Shown here in pieces: positions 35,590 through 44,425 of a stretch of DNA of 64,000 bases. This stretch comes from Chryseobacterium sp. ERMR1:04. Its GTDB lineage: Bacteria; Bacteroidota; Bacteroidia; Flavobacteriales; Weeksellaceae. Every line of letters starts with the position of its first letter. The stretch's first letter is position 1. The position numbers were made by a program, and so were the translations under genes. The notes under the pieces were generated by a model. The model made no database searches. It had not been told where the DNA came from and saw only the letters and a program-made list of their open reading frames with translations. The DNA is taken from contig NZ_LIRF01000003.1 in assembly GCF_001297705.1 (NCBI RefSeq), positions 372,001 to 436,000 of the forward strand, given 5' to 3'.

Positions 35590-37005
35590 TTACGAAAGCC
35601 TTTTCGCTAAACTCCCTATTTGTCTTAGTTTTAATTGGGTGTCTTCTGACCAGGGTAAGCCAAAGCAAAGTCGCATGCAATTTTCAAACTGATCCTGAAG
35701 GGTAAACATTCTTCCCGGAGCAATGCTTATATTTTGCTTTATGGCCAGATCATACAATTCTGTTGTACGAACTTTTTTATCAAATTCTATCCAAAGAGAT
35801 AATCCGCCTTGCGGTCTGCTGGTTTTTGTGCCCTCAGGAAAAGATTCCGCAATCGTCTGAACATAATTTTGATAGTTAGTTTGCAACGTTCTGCGCATTT
35901 GTTGAAGGTGTTTCTCATACCTTCCACTTTTTAGGAAATTAGCAACGGCTTCATTTACAATGGAAATTGATGAGGTAGAATGAAGGAGTTTCAGCTTTAA
36001 AATTTTCTCTTTATATTTTCCGGGAACGATCCATCCCACACGATACCCTGGCGCTAGCGTTTTTGAAACTGAGCTACAATAGAGCACATTTCCTTCTTTG
36101 TCAAAAGATTTACAACATTTCGGGCGGTTGGCTCCAAAATAAAGATCTCCATACACGTCATCTTCAATTAATGGAATGTTATTTTCCGACAGAAGTTTTA
36201 CCACTTCTTTTTTATTTTCATCAGACATGCAACTTCCCAGCGGAGTATTAAAATTGGGAATCAATAAACAGATGTCAATTTTAGGGATAGCCTTTTTTAA
36301 TGCTTCAATCTCAATCCCATGAGCCGGATGCGTAGGTAATTCCAATACTTTTAATCCAAAGCCGGCAGCCAGTTGTAAGATTCCAGGATAGCACGGACTT
36401 TCAATAGCAATGGTATCTCCGGGTTTGCCTAAAGCCATGAGACAAAAAGATAGGGCATTCATTCCGCCGTTTGTTGTTACAACATCAGTTTCATTAAAAT
36501 TTCCACCCCATGATAACGATCGTAAGGCGGTCATTCTTCTTAATTTCAGATTTCCCTGTAGTTCTTCATATTCAGCTCCGCCAGATTTTAATTCTCTTGT
36601 CGCGTTGATGATTTCTTTTTTAAGTTTAGCCTGAGGTAACAAATCTCCAGACGGAATGGCAATAGAAAACAGCGTAAGATTATTTTTACCCATATTTTCA
36701 TACACCTTGCTGATTAGCTCATCAGGTTCATTTGTATTCGCAATTAAAGAAGGTCGGCTAACCTCTGGAAGGGGAAGTGTAATCGAAAGTAACTGACTTA
36801 CAAAATAACCCGATTGCGGTTTTGATTCTATTAAAGACATCGATTCCAGTTCAAGAAAAACACGTTTTGCTGTGTTCATACTGATTTGATGCTCTTTACA
36901 TAAAATTCTCACAGAGGGAAGTTTATCTCCAGCATTTAACACACCGCCTCTGATTTGAGAAGCAATTCCGTTGGCTATTTCTGTATATAAAAATTCTTTA
37001 GTCAT
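35590..37005 (-). CDS. MocR/PdxR-like regulator (GntR-aminotransferase fusion)
   Basis: 471 residues: a winged GntR HTH (about 1-75, with SVRILCKEHQISMNTAKRVFLELE) joined to a fold-type I aminotransferase domain with the PLP lysine in CSSVSKTLAPGYRVGW. MocR proteins sense PLP or amino compounds and usually control a divergent gene, here the EamA transporter. Confidence 0.93.
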   Translation of the reverse strand: MTKEFLYTEIANGIASQIRGGVLNAGDKLPSVRILCKEHQISMNTAKRVFLELESMSLIESKPQSGYFVSQLLSITLPLPEVSRPSLIANTNEPDELISKVYENMGKNNLTLFSIAIPSGDLLPQAKLKKEIINATRELKSGGAEYEELQGNLKLRRMTALRSLSWGGNFNETDVVTTNGGMNALSFCLMALGKPGDTIAIESPCYPGILQLAAGFGLKVLELPTHPAHGIEIEALKKAIPKIDICLLIPNFNTPLGSCMSDENKKEVVKLLSENNIPLIEDDVYGDLYFGANRPKCCKSFDKEGNVLYCSSVSKTLAPGYRVGWIVPGKYKEKILKLKLLHSTSSISIVNEAVANFLKSGRYEKHLQQMRRTLQTNYQNYVQTIAESFPEGTKTSRPQGGLSLWIEFDKKVRTTELYDLAIKQNISIAPGRMFTLQDQFENCMRLCFGLPWSEDTQLKLRQIGSLAKRLS

Positions 37006-37018
37006 ATTTTTTTCTAAC

Positions 37019-37056
37019 TGTGCTCATGCAAATATACAAAACTGAGATTGTGCTTA
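37019..37056 (+). promoter_or_regulatory. Direct-repeat operator between mocR-like gene and EamA gene
   Basis: TGTGCTCA (37019-37026) and TGTGCTTA (37049-37056) are direct repeats 30 bp apart, as is common for MocR sites. The second includes the TTG (37048-37050) that serves as a -33 element 21 bp before the -7 box. Confidence 0.5.
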
Positions 37057-37071
37057 CTGAATTAACTTGTA

Positions 37072-37079
37072 TAATTTTG
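37072..37079 (+). promoter_or_regulatory. -7 box of the EamA transporter gene
   Basis: TAATTTTG, exact TAnnTTTG, 25 bp before the ATG, with TTG 21 bp further upstream at 37048-37050. Confidence 0.55.
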
Positions 37080-37104
37080 ACTCATTAAATAAAGCCTCAA
37101 TAAA

Positions 37105-37989
37105 ATGATGACAAATCAAATATCAAAAGACCAAACACTTAATGGCTGGATCAACGGATTCATAGGTGTACTTTTATTCAGTGGTTCCATGCCTGCCACC
37201 AAATTGGCAGTGAATGATATGAGCCCAATTTTTGTAACGATAGCACGTGCTGCGATTGCAGGACTTTTGGCTTTGATCGTCCTTTTAATCTATAAAGAAA
37301 AACGACCGACAAAAGATCAGCTCTTTCCATTGGTATTGGTTTCAATAGGTTGCGTAATTGGGTTTCCTTTGCTTTCGGCACTGGCACTTCAATATGTAAC
37401 TTCGGCACATTCTATTGTTTTTTTAGGAATGTTACCTTTGATGACAGCGATTTTCGGAGTGATTAGAGGAGGAGAAAGACCACATCCTATATTTTGGTTA
37501 TTCTCTATTATCGGAAGTCTTTTAGTAATTGGTTTTGCCATTTCTCAAGGCATTTCTGCATCTCCGATTGGAGATGTTTTAATGTTAGCCGCTGTGGTTT
37601 TATGCGGATTAGGATATGCAGAAGGGGCTAAACTTTCAAAAACCTTAGGAGGCTGGCAAGTGATTTCGTGGGCTTTGATCTTAGCATTGCCATTAATGGT
37701 TGTTTTATTTTTTATTTATTTTCCCAATAATATTGAAATGGTAACTACCGGTGGCTGGTTTGGTTTGGCCTACATCTCTTTATTCAGTATGTTCATTGGT
37801 TTCATCTTTTGGTATCGTGGCTTAGCACAAGGCGGAATTACTACTGTGGGTCAACTTCAATTATTGCAACCATTTTTTGGATTGGCATTGGCAGCTTACT
37901 TTCTTCATGAACCTGTAAGCATGGGAATGTTAGGCGTTACCATTGGGGTTATTCTATGTGTAGCAGGCACGAAAAAATTTGCTAAATAA
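37105..37989 (+). CDS. EamA/DMT family transporter
   Basis: 294-residue inner-membrane protein with ten helices and two EamA repeats (GFIGVLLFSGSMPATKLAVNDM and PIGDVLMLAAVVLCGLGYAEGA open them). DMT members export amino acids or metabolites; no substrate can be named. The MocR-type neighbour suggests an amino or pyridoxal compound. Confidence 0.93.
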   Translation: MMTNQISKDQTLNGWINGFIGVLLFSGSMPATKLAVNDMSPIFVTIARAAIAGLLALIVLLIYKEKRPTKDQLFPLVLVSIGCVIGFPLLSALALQYVTSAHSIVFLGMLPLMTAIFGVIRGGERPHPIFWLFSIIGSLLVIGFAISQGISASPIGDVLMLAAVVLCGLGYAEGAKLSKTLGGWQVISWALILALPLMVVLFFIYFPNNIEMVTTGGWFGLAYISLFSMFIGFIFWYRGLAQGGITTVGQLQLLQPFFGLALAAYFLHEPVSMGMLGVTIGVILCVAGTKKFAK

Positions 37990-38054
37990 TTCTTTATTAA
38001 AATCATTAATCGAAAAATACGTATTTAAGTTAAAAAAATAAATTTTTTCCAAAC

Positions 38055-38098
38055 ATACAATTAGCCCCGTTTATAAAAGTAAACGGGGCTAATTGTAT
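38055..38098. terminator. Perfect 19-bp inverted repeat after the EamA gene
   Basis: Arms 38055-38073 and 38080-38098 (core AATTAGCCCCGTTTA) are fully complementary around a 6-nt loop. Very strong for a terminator, but it lacks a T-tail on the plus strand. Confidence 0.6.
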
Positions 38099-38225
38099 GA
38101 TATTGTGAATGTTTTTAATTTAAAACAATGAATACGGTTTAAAATTTGCTTGACAAAAAAAGTTGTATTGCATAAAATTTGGTCCGATTTTTATTGTGAT
38201 TAAACGAAATATTTAAACTAGTAGT

Positions 38226-38840
38226 ATGAAAACAATAAGCTGTATGAATATCGATATGGAGCTTTTAAACTCATTCGGTGGAGAAACAAAAGTGTATAAG
38301 AGGGGAGATATTATTTTCAGAGAGGGAGATCATGCACTGTATTATTTTCAGATTAATGAAGGGAAAGTAAAACTCAATAATTATGATGATAATGGGAAAG
38401 AGTTTATCCAGAATATATTCGGGAAAAATCAGAGTTTCGGAGATTCTATGATTTTTTTGGAGAAATTTTATCCTATCAATGCTATAAGTTTAGAGTCCTC
38501 TAAAATTGTAAGGGTTCCTAAAAATAATTTTCTTGAATTATTAGAACAACATCCCAAAATTTCGTTGGGAATGAACGCCTGTCTTTCACAAAGGCTGTAT
38601 TATAAGGTTTTAATGACCCAAAATATGTCTTCTACCAATCCTGTATTAAGATTAAAGGGATTAATGGAATATCTAAAAAGCTATTATGAAGACGATTGTC
38701 AACATTGTTTTCGCATAGAATTAACCAGACAACAGATCGCCAATTTAACAGGTCTGCGTGTAGAAACGGTTATTAGGGTTTTAAAAAGAATGGAAAAAGA
38801 CAATCTGCTTAAAATAATAAATCGAAAAATTCTATATTAA
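38226..38840 (+). CDS. Crp/Fnr family transcriptional regulator
   Basis: 204 residues: a beta-barrel sensor (GDIIFREGDHALYYFQINEGKVKL) and a C-terminal HTH (TRQQIANLTGLRVETVIRVLKRME) of the Fnr type. No Fe-S cysteine cluster is present at the N-terminus. Redox or other small-ligand sensing is possible. It is a single gene. Confidence 0.9.
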   Translation: MKTISCMNIDMELLNSFGGETKVYKRGDIIFREGDHALYYFQINEGKVKLNNYDDNGKEFIQNIFGKNQSFGDSMIFLEKFYPINAISLESSKIVRVPKNNFLELLEQHPKISLGMNACLSQRLYYKVLMTQNMSSTNPVLRLKGLMEYLKSYYEDDCQHCFRIELTRQQIANLTGLRVETVIRVLKRMEKDNLLKIINRKILY

Positions 38841-38991
38841 AGCTATGACCCAAATCATAAAAAGGTGAAATATTTTAGCGTATCTTTATCTACTAGATAA
38901 TAGAGAGTTATGAGCGGTAAGATACAGCTAACTTATTGATTATTTAGAATTGAAAATGGATGTGATTTGTTTTAACCATGAATAATCGAAA

Positions 38992-39294
38992 ATGAATTGT
39001 CATAAAATAATACAATCACTGGAAGCGAGTCATTTTGCTAAAATAATAAATAATGGGACTTGGTTAGAAACTCATTCTCATATCTATGCAAAAGAAATTA
39101 AGGAAACTGTTTTTTTATTATTTCTTATTGCAGAAGAAAAAGAGAACATGGAGGATATTCGAGCACTAATTGCTCAATTTGATAACATTAATAATATCGG
39201 AAAGCAAGAACCGAAACAAATTCTATTTTATCTTTCAATTAAGAAAAAATATGATTTACATTATTTAAAGAAATTCATGAAAGTGGAAGACTGA
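38992..39294 (+). CDS. Hypothetical protein (100 aa)
   Basis: I do not recognise this protein. Predicted mostly helical and cytoplasmic, with EIKETVFLLFLIAEEKENMEDI as the main hydrophobic helix. It lies between the Crp/Fnr gene and the CinA-like gene, with 128 bp to the latter. Confidence 0.65.
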   Translation: MNCHKIIQSLEASHFAKIINNGTWLETHSHIYAKEIKETVFLLFLIAEEKENMEDIRALIAQFDNINNIGKQEPKQILFYLSIKKKYDLHYLKKFMKVED

Positions 39295-39422
39295 AAAATT
39301 ATAAAACACAAAACATAAAAAAGAAATTAAAGAGTAAAGGTTCTCAAAAGATATGAGTTGATTCTCATAGAAAATAGAAACACCAAATAGCTATATAAAC
39401 CAATCATTTAAATCTAATTACT

Positions 39423-39923
39423 ATGAAATTTCAACAGAACTTACTCGAATACATCAGTCGATCACTGATTACGGTTGGCGAATCTATTTCAGTTGTAGAA
39501 AGCGTAACTTCGGGATGTCTGCAAATGGCTTTTTCACAAATGCCTAATGCCTCTTTGTTTTATAAAGGCGGAATGACCGCGTATACATTACCGGAAAAGG
39601 TTAGATTATTAAAAATTGACCAAGATGAAGCGGAGGAATACGACTGCGTGTCAGAAAGTATAGCTCAAACAATGGCCCTAAACGTCGCCAAACTCTTTGA
39701 ATCTGATTGGTCTATTGCGACAACAGGCTACAGCACACCCATACGTAATTCATTGTATAAAGTTTTCGCTTATTTTTCATTTTCCTATAAAGGTGAAATT
39801 GTTCTCACAAAAAAATTAGAATTACACCCAAAAACTCAATCTTTTAATGCCCAAATGTATTATACGGAGTTTATTTTAGGATGCTTTAAAAGCGAAATGA
39901 ACCAATTATTGATTTTGAAATAA
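39423..39923 (+). CDS. CinA C-terminal domain family protein
   Basis: 166 residues, equivalent to the nicotinamide-nucleotide amidase domain of CinA (PncC) without the MocF-like domain. The catalytic block VVESVTSGCLQMAFSQMP and SLFYKGGMTAYTLPEK are recognisable. The usual GIAGPTGG motif is replaced by ATTGYSTPIRN, so activity is uncertain. Might act on NMN or be a non-catalytic relative. Confidence 0.82.
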   Translation: MKFQQNLLEYISRSLITVGESISVVESVTSGCLQMAFSQMPNASLFYKGGMTAYTLPEKVRLLKIDQDEAEEYDCVSESIAQTMALNVAKLFESDWSIATTGYSTPIRNSLYKVFAYFSFSYKGEIVLTKKLELHPKTQSFNAQMYYTEFILGCFKSEMNQLLILK

Positions 39924-39993
39924 CGATTTGATGAGTATTTCATTTCAATAATCCCCCTGACCACTTTAATGTTTATTATATTTAATTAAGGAT

Positions 39994-40030
39994 AAAGCCA
40001 TGATATATTTTATGGCTTTGTTTTTTTTTT
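39994..40030 (+). terminator. Terminator of the CinA-like gene
   Basis: AAAGCCAT (39994-40001) pairs with ATGGCTTT (40012-40019), followed by G and ten Ts. Confidence 0.85.
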
Positions 40031-40101
40031 AAAAGCTTCTGTATAAAACATAAGATACTCATTATGAAAGAGGTGATAAGATAGGGATTGATATTTTTTT
40101 A

Positions 40102-40109
40102 TACATTTG
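40102..40109 (+). promoter_or_regulatory. -7 box of the SgcJ-like lipoprotein gene
   Basis: TACATTTG, exact TAnnTTTG, 20 bp before the ATG at 40130. Confidence 0.45.
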
Positions 40110-40129
40110 TATCTAAACCAAATGACATT

Positions 40130-40642
40130 ATGAAAAAACTTATTTTTTATGTGGCAGCTACATTTATAGTTGTTCAATGTTCATCATCTTCAGATGATTA
40201 CAATTTTAATGCAGATTTAGAAACAAAAGAAATCAGAAAACTGGTCCTCAACGAAGAAGTTGCTTGGAATAATGGAGATGCAAAATCTTATTCAGTTGAT
40301 TTTGATGAAAATGGGTTGTTTACCAATCTGTTTGGAATGTCTTTTACAGGGCATACAGCATTTTTCACAAGGCACGAACAGCTTCTTAATGGAGCGTTTA
40401 AAGGAAGTGTAATGAAGCAAGATGTAACGAGTTTAAAAATCATTGATAGAAACGTTGCGTATGTTGAAACAATGATTCGGGTTACAGGGTTTCCAAACAG
40501 CGAACCTCTTGCCGGAATCTATATCGATGAAAAAGGTGCTCTCAATACACGCCTTTTACAAGTTCTGAAAAAGGAAAAAAATGGTTGGAAAATTGTAGCC
40601 TATCATAATATTGATATAAAGAAAGGAGTGCCAATCCCGTAA
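40130..40642 (+). CDS. SgcJ/EcaC-like lipoprotein (NTF2-like fold)
   Basis: 170 residues from the ATG at 40130; the 14 codons open upstream contain the promoter. MKKLIFYVAATFIVVQCSSS is a lipoprotein signal with Cys17. The mature part has the NTF2-like layout of SgcJ/EcaC proteins: EEVAWNNGDAKSYSVDFDENGLF and LLQVLKKEKNGWKIVAYHN. The function is unknown. Confidence 0.82.
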   Translation: MKKLIFYVAATFIVVQCSSSSDDYNFNADLETKEIRKLVLNEEVAWNNGDAKSYSVDFDENGLFTNLFGMSFTGHTAFFTRHEQLLNGAFKGSVMKQDVTSLKIIDRNVAYVETMIRVTGFPNSEPLAGIYIDEKGALNTRLLQVLKKEKNGWKIVAYHNIDIKKGVPIP

Positions 40643-40818
40643 ACTTTATTTTTTATTGCATCAAAATAGTTACTTTGAATCTGTGGGTTCAAACTGATAA
40701 ATTCTACTTTTTATTTTTCGTATTCTTGAAATCTCTTTTGAATTTATGAGAATTATATATAATTCAAAATATCTTCAAATTTGAATCTGTACATTAGCAA
40801 AATAAAATATGTATACTG

Positions 40819-41496
40819 ATGAAGGTCCTGATCATAGAAGACGAAACCGAATTGGCGAAAAGTATTGCAGAATACCTTTCGGAGGAAAATTATTTATGTG
40901 AATTCGCTTCAACATTTCAGGATGCGATGGAGAAAATACATACATTTCAATATGACTGTATTCTTTTAGACATTATGCTTCCTGATGGGAATGGACTAAC
41001 TATTTTGGAAGAATTAAAAAAGCAAAATAAACAGGATGGCGTTATCATTGTCTCAGCAAAAAATGCTTTAGATGACAAGATCAGTGGATTGCAAATGGGT
41101 GCAGACGATTATTTAACCAAGCCTTTTCATCTTTCTGAACTGATGGCAAGGATTTATTCTATTATTCGCAGAAAGCAGTTTAACAATTCAAATGTTGTTA
41201 CCCAAAATGAATTACAGATTGATCTTTTAGCCAAAACAGTTTCTATTAATAATGAAATTATTTCTCTCACCAAAAAAGAATTCGATCTCTTGATTTTCTT
41301 TATTGGAAATAAAAATAAGGTGATTTCAAAAAGTGCTTTGGCAGAACATCTTTCGGGTGATTTTGCGGATATGCTGGATAATCATGATTTTGTATATGCC
41401 CACATTAAGAATTTAAAGAAGAAACTTAGTGACGCAGGCTGTGACAGCTATTTGAAAACAGTGTACGGAACAGGATATAAATGGGAATCTATTTAA
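40819..41496 (+). CDS. OmpR-family response regulator
   Basis: 225 residues: a receiver with acceptor Asp51 (ILLDIMLPDG), Lys in YLTKPF, and a winged-helix DNA-binding domain ending KTVYGTGYKWE. It overlaps the kinase gene closely (1-bp gap). Its targets may be the membrane cluster downstream (inference). Confidence 0.95.
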   Translation: MKVLIIEDETELAKSIAEYLSEENYLCEFASTFQDAMEKIHTFQYDCILLDIMLPDGNGLTILEELKKQNKQDGVIIVSAKNALDDKISGLQMGADDYLTKPFHLSELMARIYSIIRRKQFNNSNVVTQNELQIDLLAKTVSINNEIISLTKKEFDLLIFFIGNKNKVISKSALAEHLSGDFADMLDNHDFVYAHIKNLKKKLSDAGCDSYLKTVYGTGYKWESI

Positions 41497-41497
41497 T

Positions 41498-42790
41498 ATG
41501 GCTATGAAAAATTTACTCAGTAAAACAACAAAGCCGTTTATAATATACGTTCTTATTGTATTGGCTATCAGTATACCGGTGTATTATATTGTAGTTGATG
41601 CTATCTGGTTGAGTGAACTGGACGAGCATAATGAAATTATTGCCGATAAATCAGCTCATGAACTTAATAAGTTACAGCTTTCCGATGAAGAACTAGAAAA
41701 AAGTATAGCACTTTGGAATAATATCCAACCCGGAACCAATATTGAAAAACTTCCGTATGCTAGTTTAAAGAGAGATCAAATATACACGGTGGAAAGGCAA
41801 AAATCGTATTCATCAGAACCGAATACAGACCGTTTCAGATGTTTAAAGAAGATTGTTTTCATCAATAAAAAGCCTTACTTATTTACGGTAGAAACCAATG
41901 TGGAAGAAACTCAGGAGACTGTACTTGTCATTGCAATGATTACCATATTCTTTTTTATAGTTATTGTCGTTGGATTATTGCTTTTAAACAGAAGACTTTC
42001 CAATACAGTTTGGAAACCGTTTCATGATACGTTGCGCCAATTAAAATCATTCGACTTGAGCCATGAAACCAAGATTAATTTCGAAAAAACAGACGTTAAA
42101 GAATTTGAAGAATTAAATACAGTTCTTACAAGGCTGATTGATCATAATATTTCAGTATATAAAGCCCAGAAAGAATTTACCGAAAATGCATCTCACGAAT
42201 TACAAACTCCGCTGGCTATTCTTCAAAACAAACTGGATCTTCTTCTTCAAGACGAAAACATGACCGAAAGTCAGTACAACACCGTTGAAGAATTAAACAG
42301 AACCCTGGCCCGAAGCACAAGAATCAATAAAAACCTTTTATTATTGGCCAAAATTGAAAACCTGCAATTCGCACAAAATGAGAAATTACCGTTAAGTCAG
42401 TTGCTGAATCAAAGTATAGAAGGCATACGCGAACATTTTGAACAAAAAGATATTACCATCCATACTCATATTTTGGATGGGGTAGAGATCAATGGAAATA
42501 GAACATTAACCGAGACGCTCATTAATAATCTTCTAATTAATGCCGTAAGACATACTATGTCTCATGGAAAAGCGGATGTAAAGCTTTCTGAAAACGAATT
42601 GGTTATTTCTAATTCAGGAATGATAGCACTTAACAAAGAAAATTTATTCAAAAGATTTTCTAAATCCTCTACAGATACTGCCGGAAGCGGTTTAGGATTA
42701 TCGATTATTAAAGAAATATGTGCCCATCAACATTGGAAACTGAATTATAGCTTTGACAATAATACTCACACTTTCTCTGTGAAATTTTAA
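41498..42790 (+). CDS. Two-component sensor histidine kinase
   Basis: 430 residues: TM helices at about 14-36 and 147-167, a periplasmic sensor between them, HisKA with His233 (ENASHELQTPLAIL), N-box NNLLINAVRH and G-box GSGLGLSIIKEI. There is no clear HAMP match. Partner of the preceding regulator. The signal is unknown. Confidence 0.93.
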   Translation: MAMKNLLSKTTKPFIIYVLIVLAISIPVYYIVVDAIWLSELDEHNEIIADKSAHELNKLQLSDEELEKSIALWNNIQPGTNIEKLPYASLKRDQIYTVERQKSYSSEPNTDRFRCLKKIVFINKKPYLFTVETNVEETQETVLVIAMITIFFFIVIVVGLLLLNRRLSNTVWKPFHDTLRQLKSFDLSHETKINFEKTDVKEFEELNTVLTRLIDHNISVYKAQKEFTENASHELQTPLAILQNKLDLLLQDENMTESQYNTVEELNRTLARSTRINKNLLLLAKIENLQFAQNEKLPLSQLLNQSIEGIREHFEQKDITIHTHILDGVEINGNRTLTETLINNLLINAVRHTMSHGKADVKLSENELVISNSGMIALNKENLFKRFSKSSTDTAGSGLGLSIIKEICAHQHWKLNYSFDNNTHTFSVKF

Positions 42791-42817
42791 TAGAACAATG
42801 CTTCGTATAAATTTAGG

Positions 42818-42847
42818 CTGTGCTTTATGATAAAGTGCAGTTTTTTT
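42818..42847 (+). terminator. Terminator of the two-component operon
   Basis: CTGTGCTTTA (42818-42827) pairs with TAAAGTGCAG (42831-42840, two G-U), then seven Ts. Confidence 0.75.
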
Positions 42848-42899
42848 GAACTTATTGATTCAAATAATAATCTGGCAAAATAACTTTTTTGTTGGTTTT

Positions 42900-43087
42900 T
42901 CGCAAAGACACAATTTCTTTTAAAAAGGAAGTGTTGTAAGGCGCAAGGATTTTATCAGAGATAAAATTGATTGTGTTATAGTTGAAATTTCAGGAAATTA
43001 AAATATTACCATTTGAAAATCTTAGATTTTCTTGCGCCTTAAAACAGAATAAGGATTGAAAACCTTTGCGTCTTAGCGATGTGCCAA
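42900..43087. repeat. Dispersed palindromic element, copy 2 (MITE-like)
   Basis: Same element as 31435-31583: TCGCAAAGAC at the left, CTTTGCGTCTTAGCGA at the right, and the shared core GTTGTAAGGCGCAAGGATTT at 42933-42952 and TTCTTGCGCCTTAAAA at 43029-43044. It carries an extra 30-nt stretch relative to copy 1. Nothing else is seen in the 386-bp gap 42791-43176. Confidence 0.75.
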
Positions 43088-43176
43088 CTTTTCAGTCTGT
43101 TAAAAAAGGCTTCATCACTCAAAGTTCACAAATTCGAAATTTCTACAGAATTGCATCAGAACTTTGAATAAAAAAT

Positions 43177-43929
43177 ATGAAAGCGGTCAATAAAGTAGCT
43201 TCTGTTACCCTTCTTTTTTGGTTGATGAAAATAACGGCAACAACATTGGGAGAAACACTTGGTGATTTTATCTCTATGACGCTCAATTTAGGATACACCG
43301 TAGGAATTTTTATTACGTTGTTATTCTTTGGAATCACACTCGCTACCCAGCTAAAAGTAAAGAAATACATCCCCATTATTTATTGGCTGGTAATTGTAGG
43401 AACTACAATATTAGGGACTGAAATTTCAGATTTTATAGACAGAACCTTAAAAGCCGGATACTTATTGGGTAGCCTGCTATTGATCAGCGGACTGTTGTTG
43501 ACACTTTTTCTATGGTATAAAAAATATAAAGACCTTGAAGTATATCCCATTATAGACCGAAATAAGGAAATCTATTATTGGATTGCCATTCTTTTTTCTA
43601 ACAGTCTGGGAACCGCATTTGGTGATTTCTTGAGTGATAATTTAGGACTGAGTTATCTCATTGGAGCTTGCATCACAGGAGTTATTATTCTGATTGTTGT
43701 TTTGCTTCATTATTTCACCAAAATCAATCATGCGGTATTATTCTGGATTGCTTTCGTTTTCACAAGACCGTTTGGAGCTACTTTCGGCGATTTTTTAACG
43801 AAACCGATTTCTCATGGAGGACTCAATTTAGGAACACTAAATGCCTCGCTGGTATCGCTGGCACTTTTGCTTTTAATGATTGTGATCTCCCATAAAAAAC
43901 AAAACAAAGAAATAAGCCTTACCCCATAG
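43177..43929 (+). CDS. COG4705-type membrane protein with four internal repeats
   Basis: 250 residues, about eight membrane helices. The motif G-x-x-x-(G/S)DF followed by LGY-like residues occurs four times: GETLGDF (25-31), GTEISDF (80-86), GTAFGDF (145-151) and GATFGDF (200-206), at spacings of 55, 65 and 55 residues. This points to a protein built from four copies of a two-helix unit. The function is unknown. It is the first gene after the two-component system and its repeat. Confidence 0.87.
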   Translation: MKAVNKVASVTLLFWLMKITATTLGETLGDFISMTLNLGYTVGIFITLLFFGITLATQLKVKKYIPIIYWLVIVGTTILGTEISDFIDRTLKAGYLLGSLLLISGLLLTLFLWYKKYKDLEVYPIIDRNKEIYYWIAILFSNSLGTAFGDFLSDNLGLSYLIGACITGVIILIVVLLHYFTKINHAVLFWIAFVFTRPFGATFGDFLTKPISHGGLNLGTLNASLVSLALLLLMIVISHKKQNKEISLTP

Positions 43930-43991
43930 AAATTCAAAATTTCTTCTAAATCATTATGGAATATTGTACCATAAAATAAAAATAGAATAAT

Positions 43992-44420
43992 ATGAAAAAG
44001 TTAACAATTGTATTCACCATCACAGCAAGTATAGTGTTGATCAATGCACAGAAAATACAGCAGAAAGATATTCCTGCATTAGTTCAGGCAAGAGTGCAAA
44101 AGCAATTTCCGGACGCCAAAAATATACAATGGGAAAAAGAACATGGTAATTATGAAGCGGGTTTTCAATCGAAGGGTATCAAGTATTCAGTCTTGGTAAA
44201 TTCTTCGGGAACTCTTTTGGAAACCGAGATTCCTGTAGCGATCAATTCTTTTCCTGCTCAAAGCAAAGCGTTTATTCTTAAAAAATATCCTAATCAAAAA
44301 ATAAAAGAAACTTCTAGAATAACAGATTCAAAAGGGGTAGTAACCTATGAAGCAGAGGTTAATGGGAAAGATGTAATATTTGATACAAAAGGGAATTTTT
44401 TAAAGGAAACTAAAGACTAA
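43992..44420 (+). CDS. Periplasmic PepSY-like protein
   Basis: 142 residues with signal peptide MKKLTIVFTITASIVLINAQ and two PepSY-like repeats (VQARVQKQFPDAKNIQWEKEHGNYEAGF; SKAFILKKYPNQKIKETSRITDSKG). PepSY domains bind peptides or act as inhibitors. It precedes the TonB-type barrel by 5 bp and is probably cotranscribed with it. Confidence 0.9.
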   Translation: MKKLTIVFTITASIVLINAQKIQQKDIPALVQARVQKQFPDAKNIQWEKEHGNYEAGFQSKGIKYSVLVNSSGTLLETEIPVAINSFPAQSKAFILKKYPNQKIKETSRITDSKGVVTYEAEVNGKDVIFDTKGNFLKETKD

Positions 44421-44425
44421 ATCTT

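Noticed and set aside
38147..38175. TTGACA with an AT-rich -10-like box before the Crp/Fnr gene at 38226
   Set aside because: E. coli-type consensus is not expected in Bacteroidota and the match is only partial.
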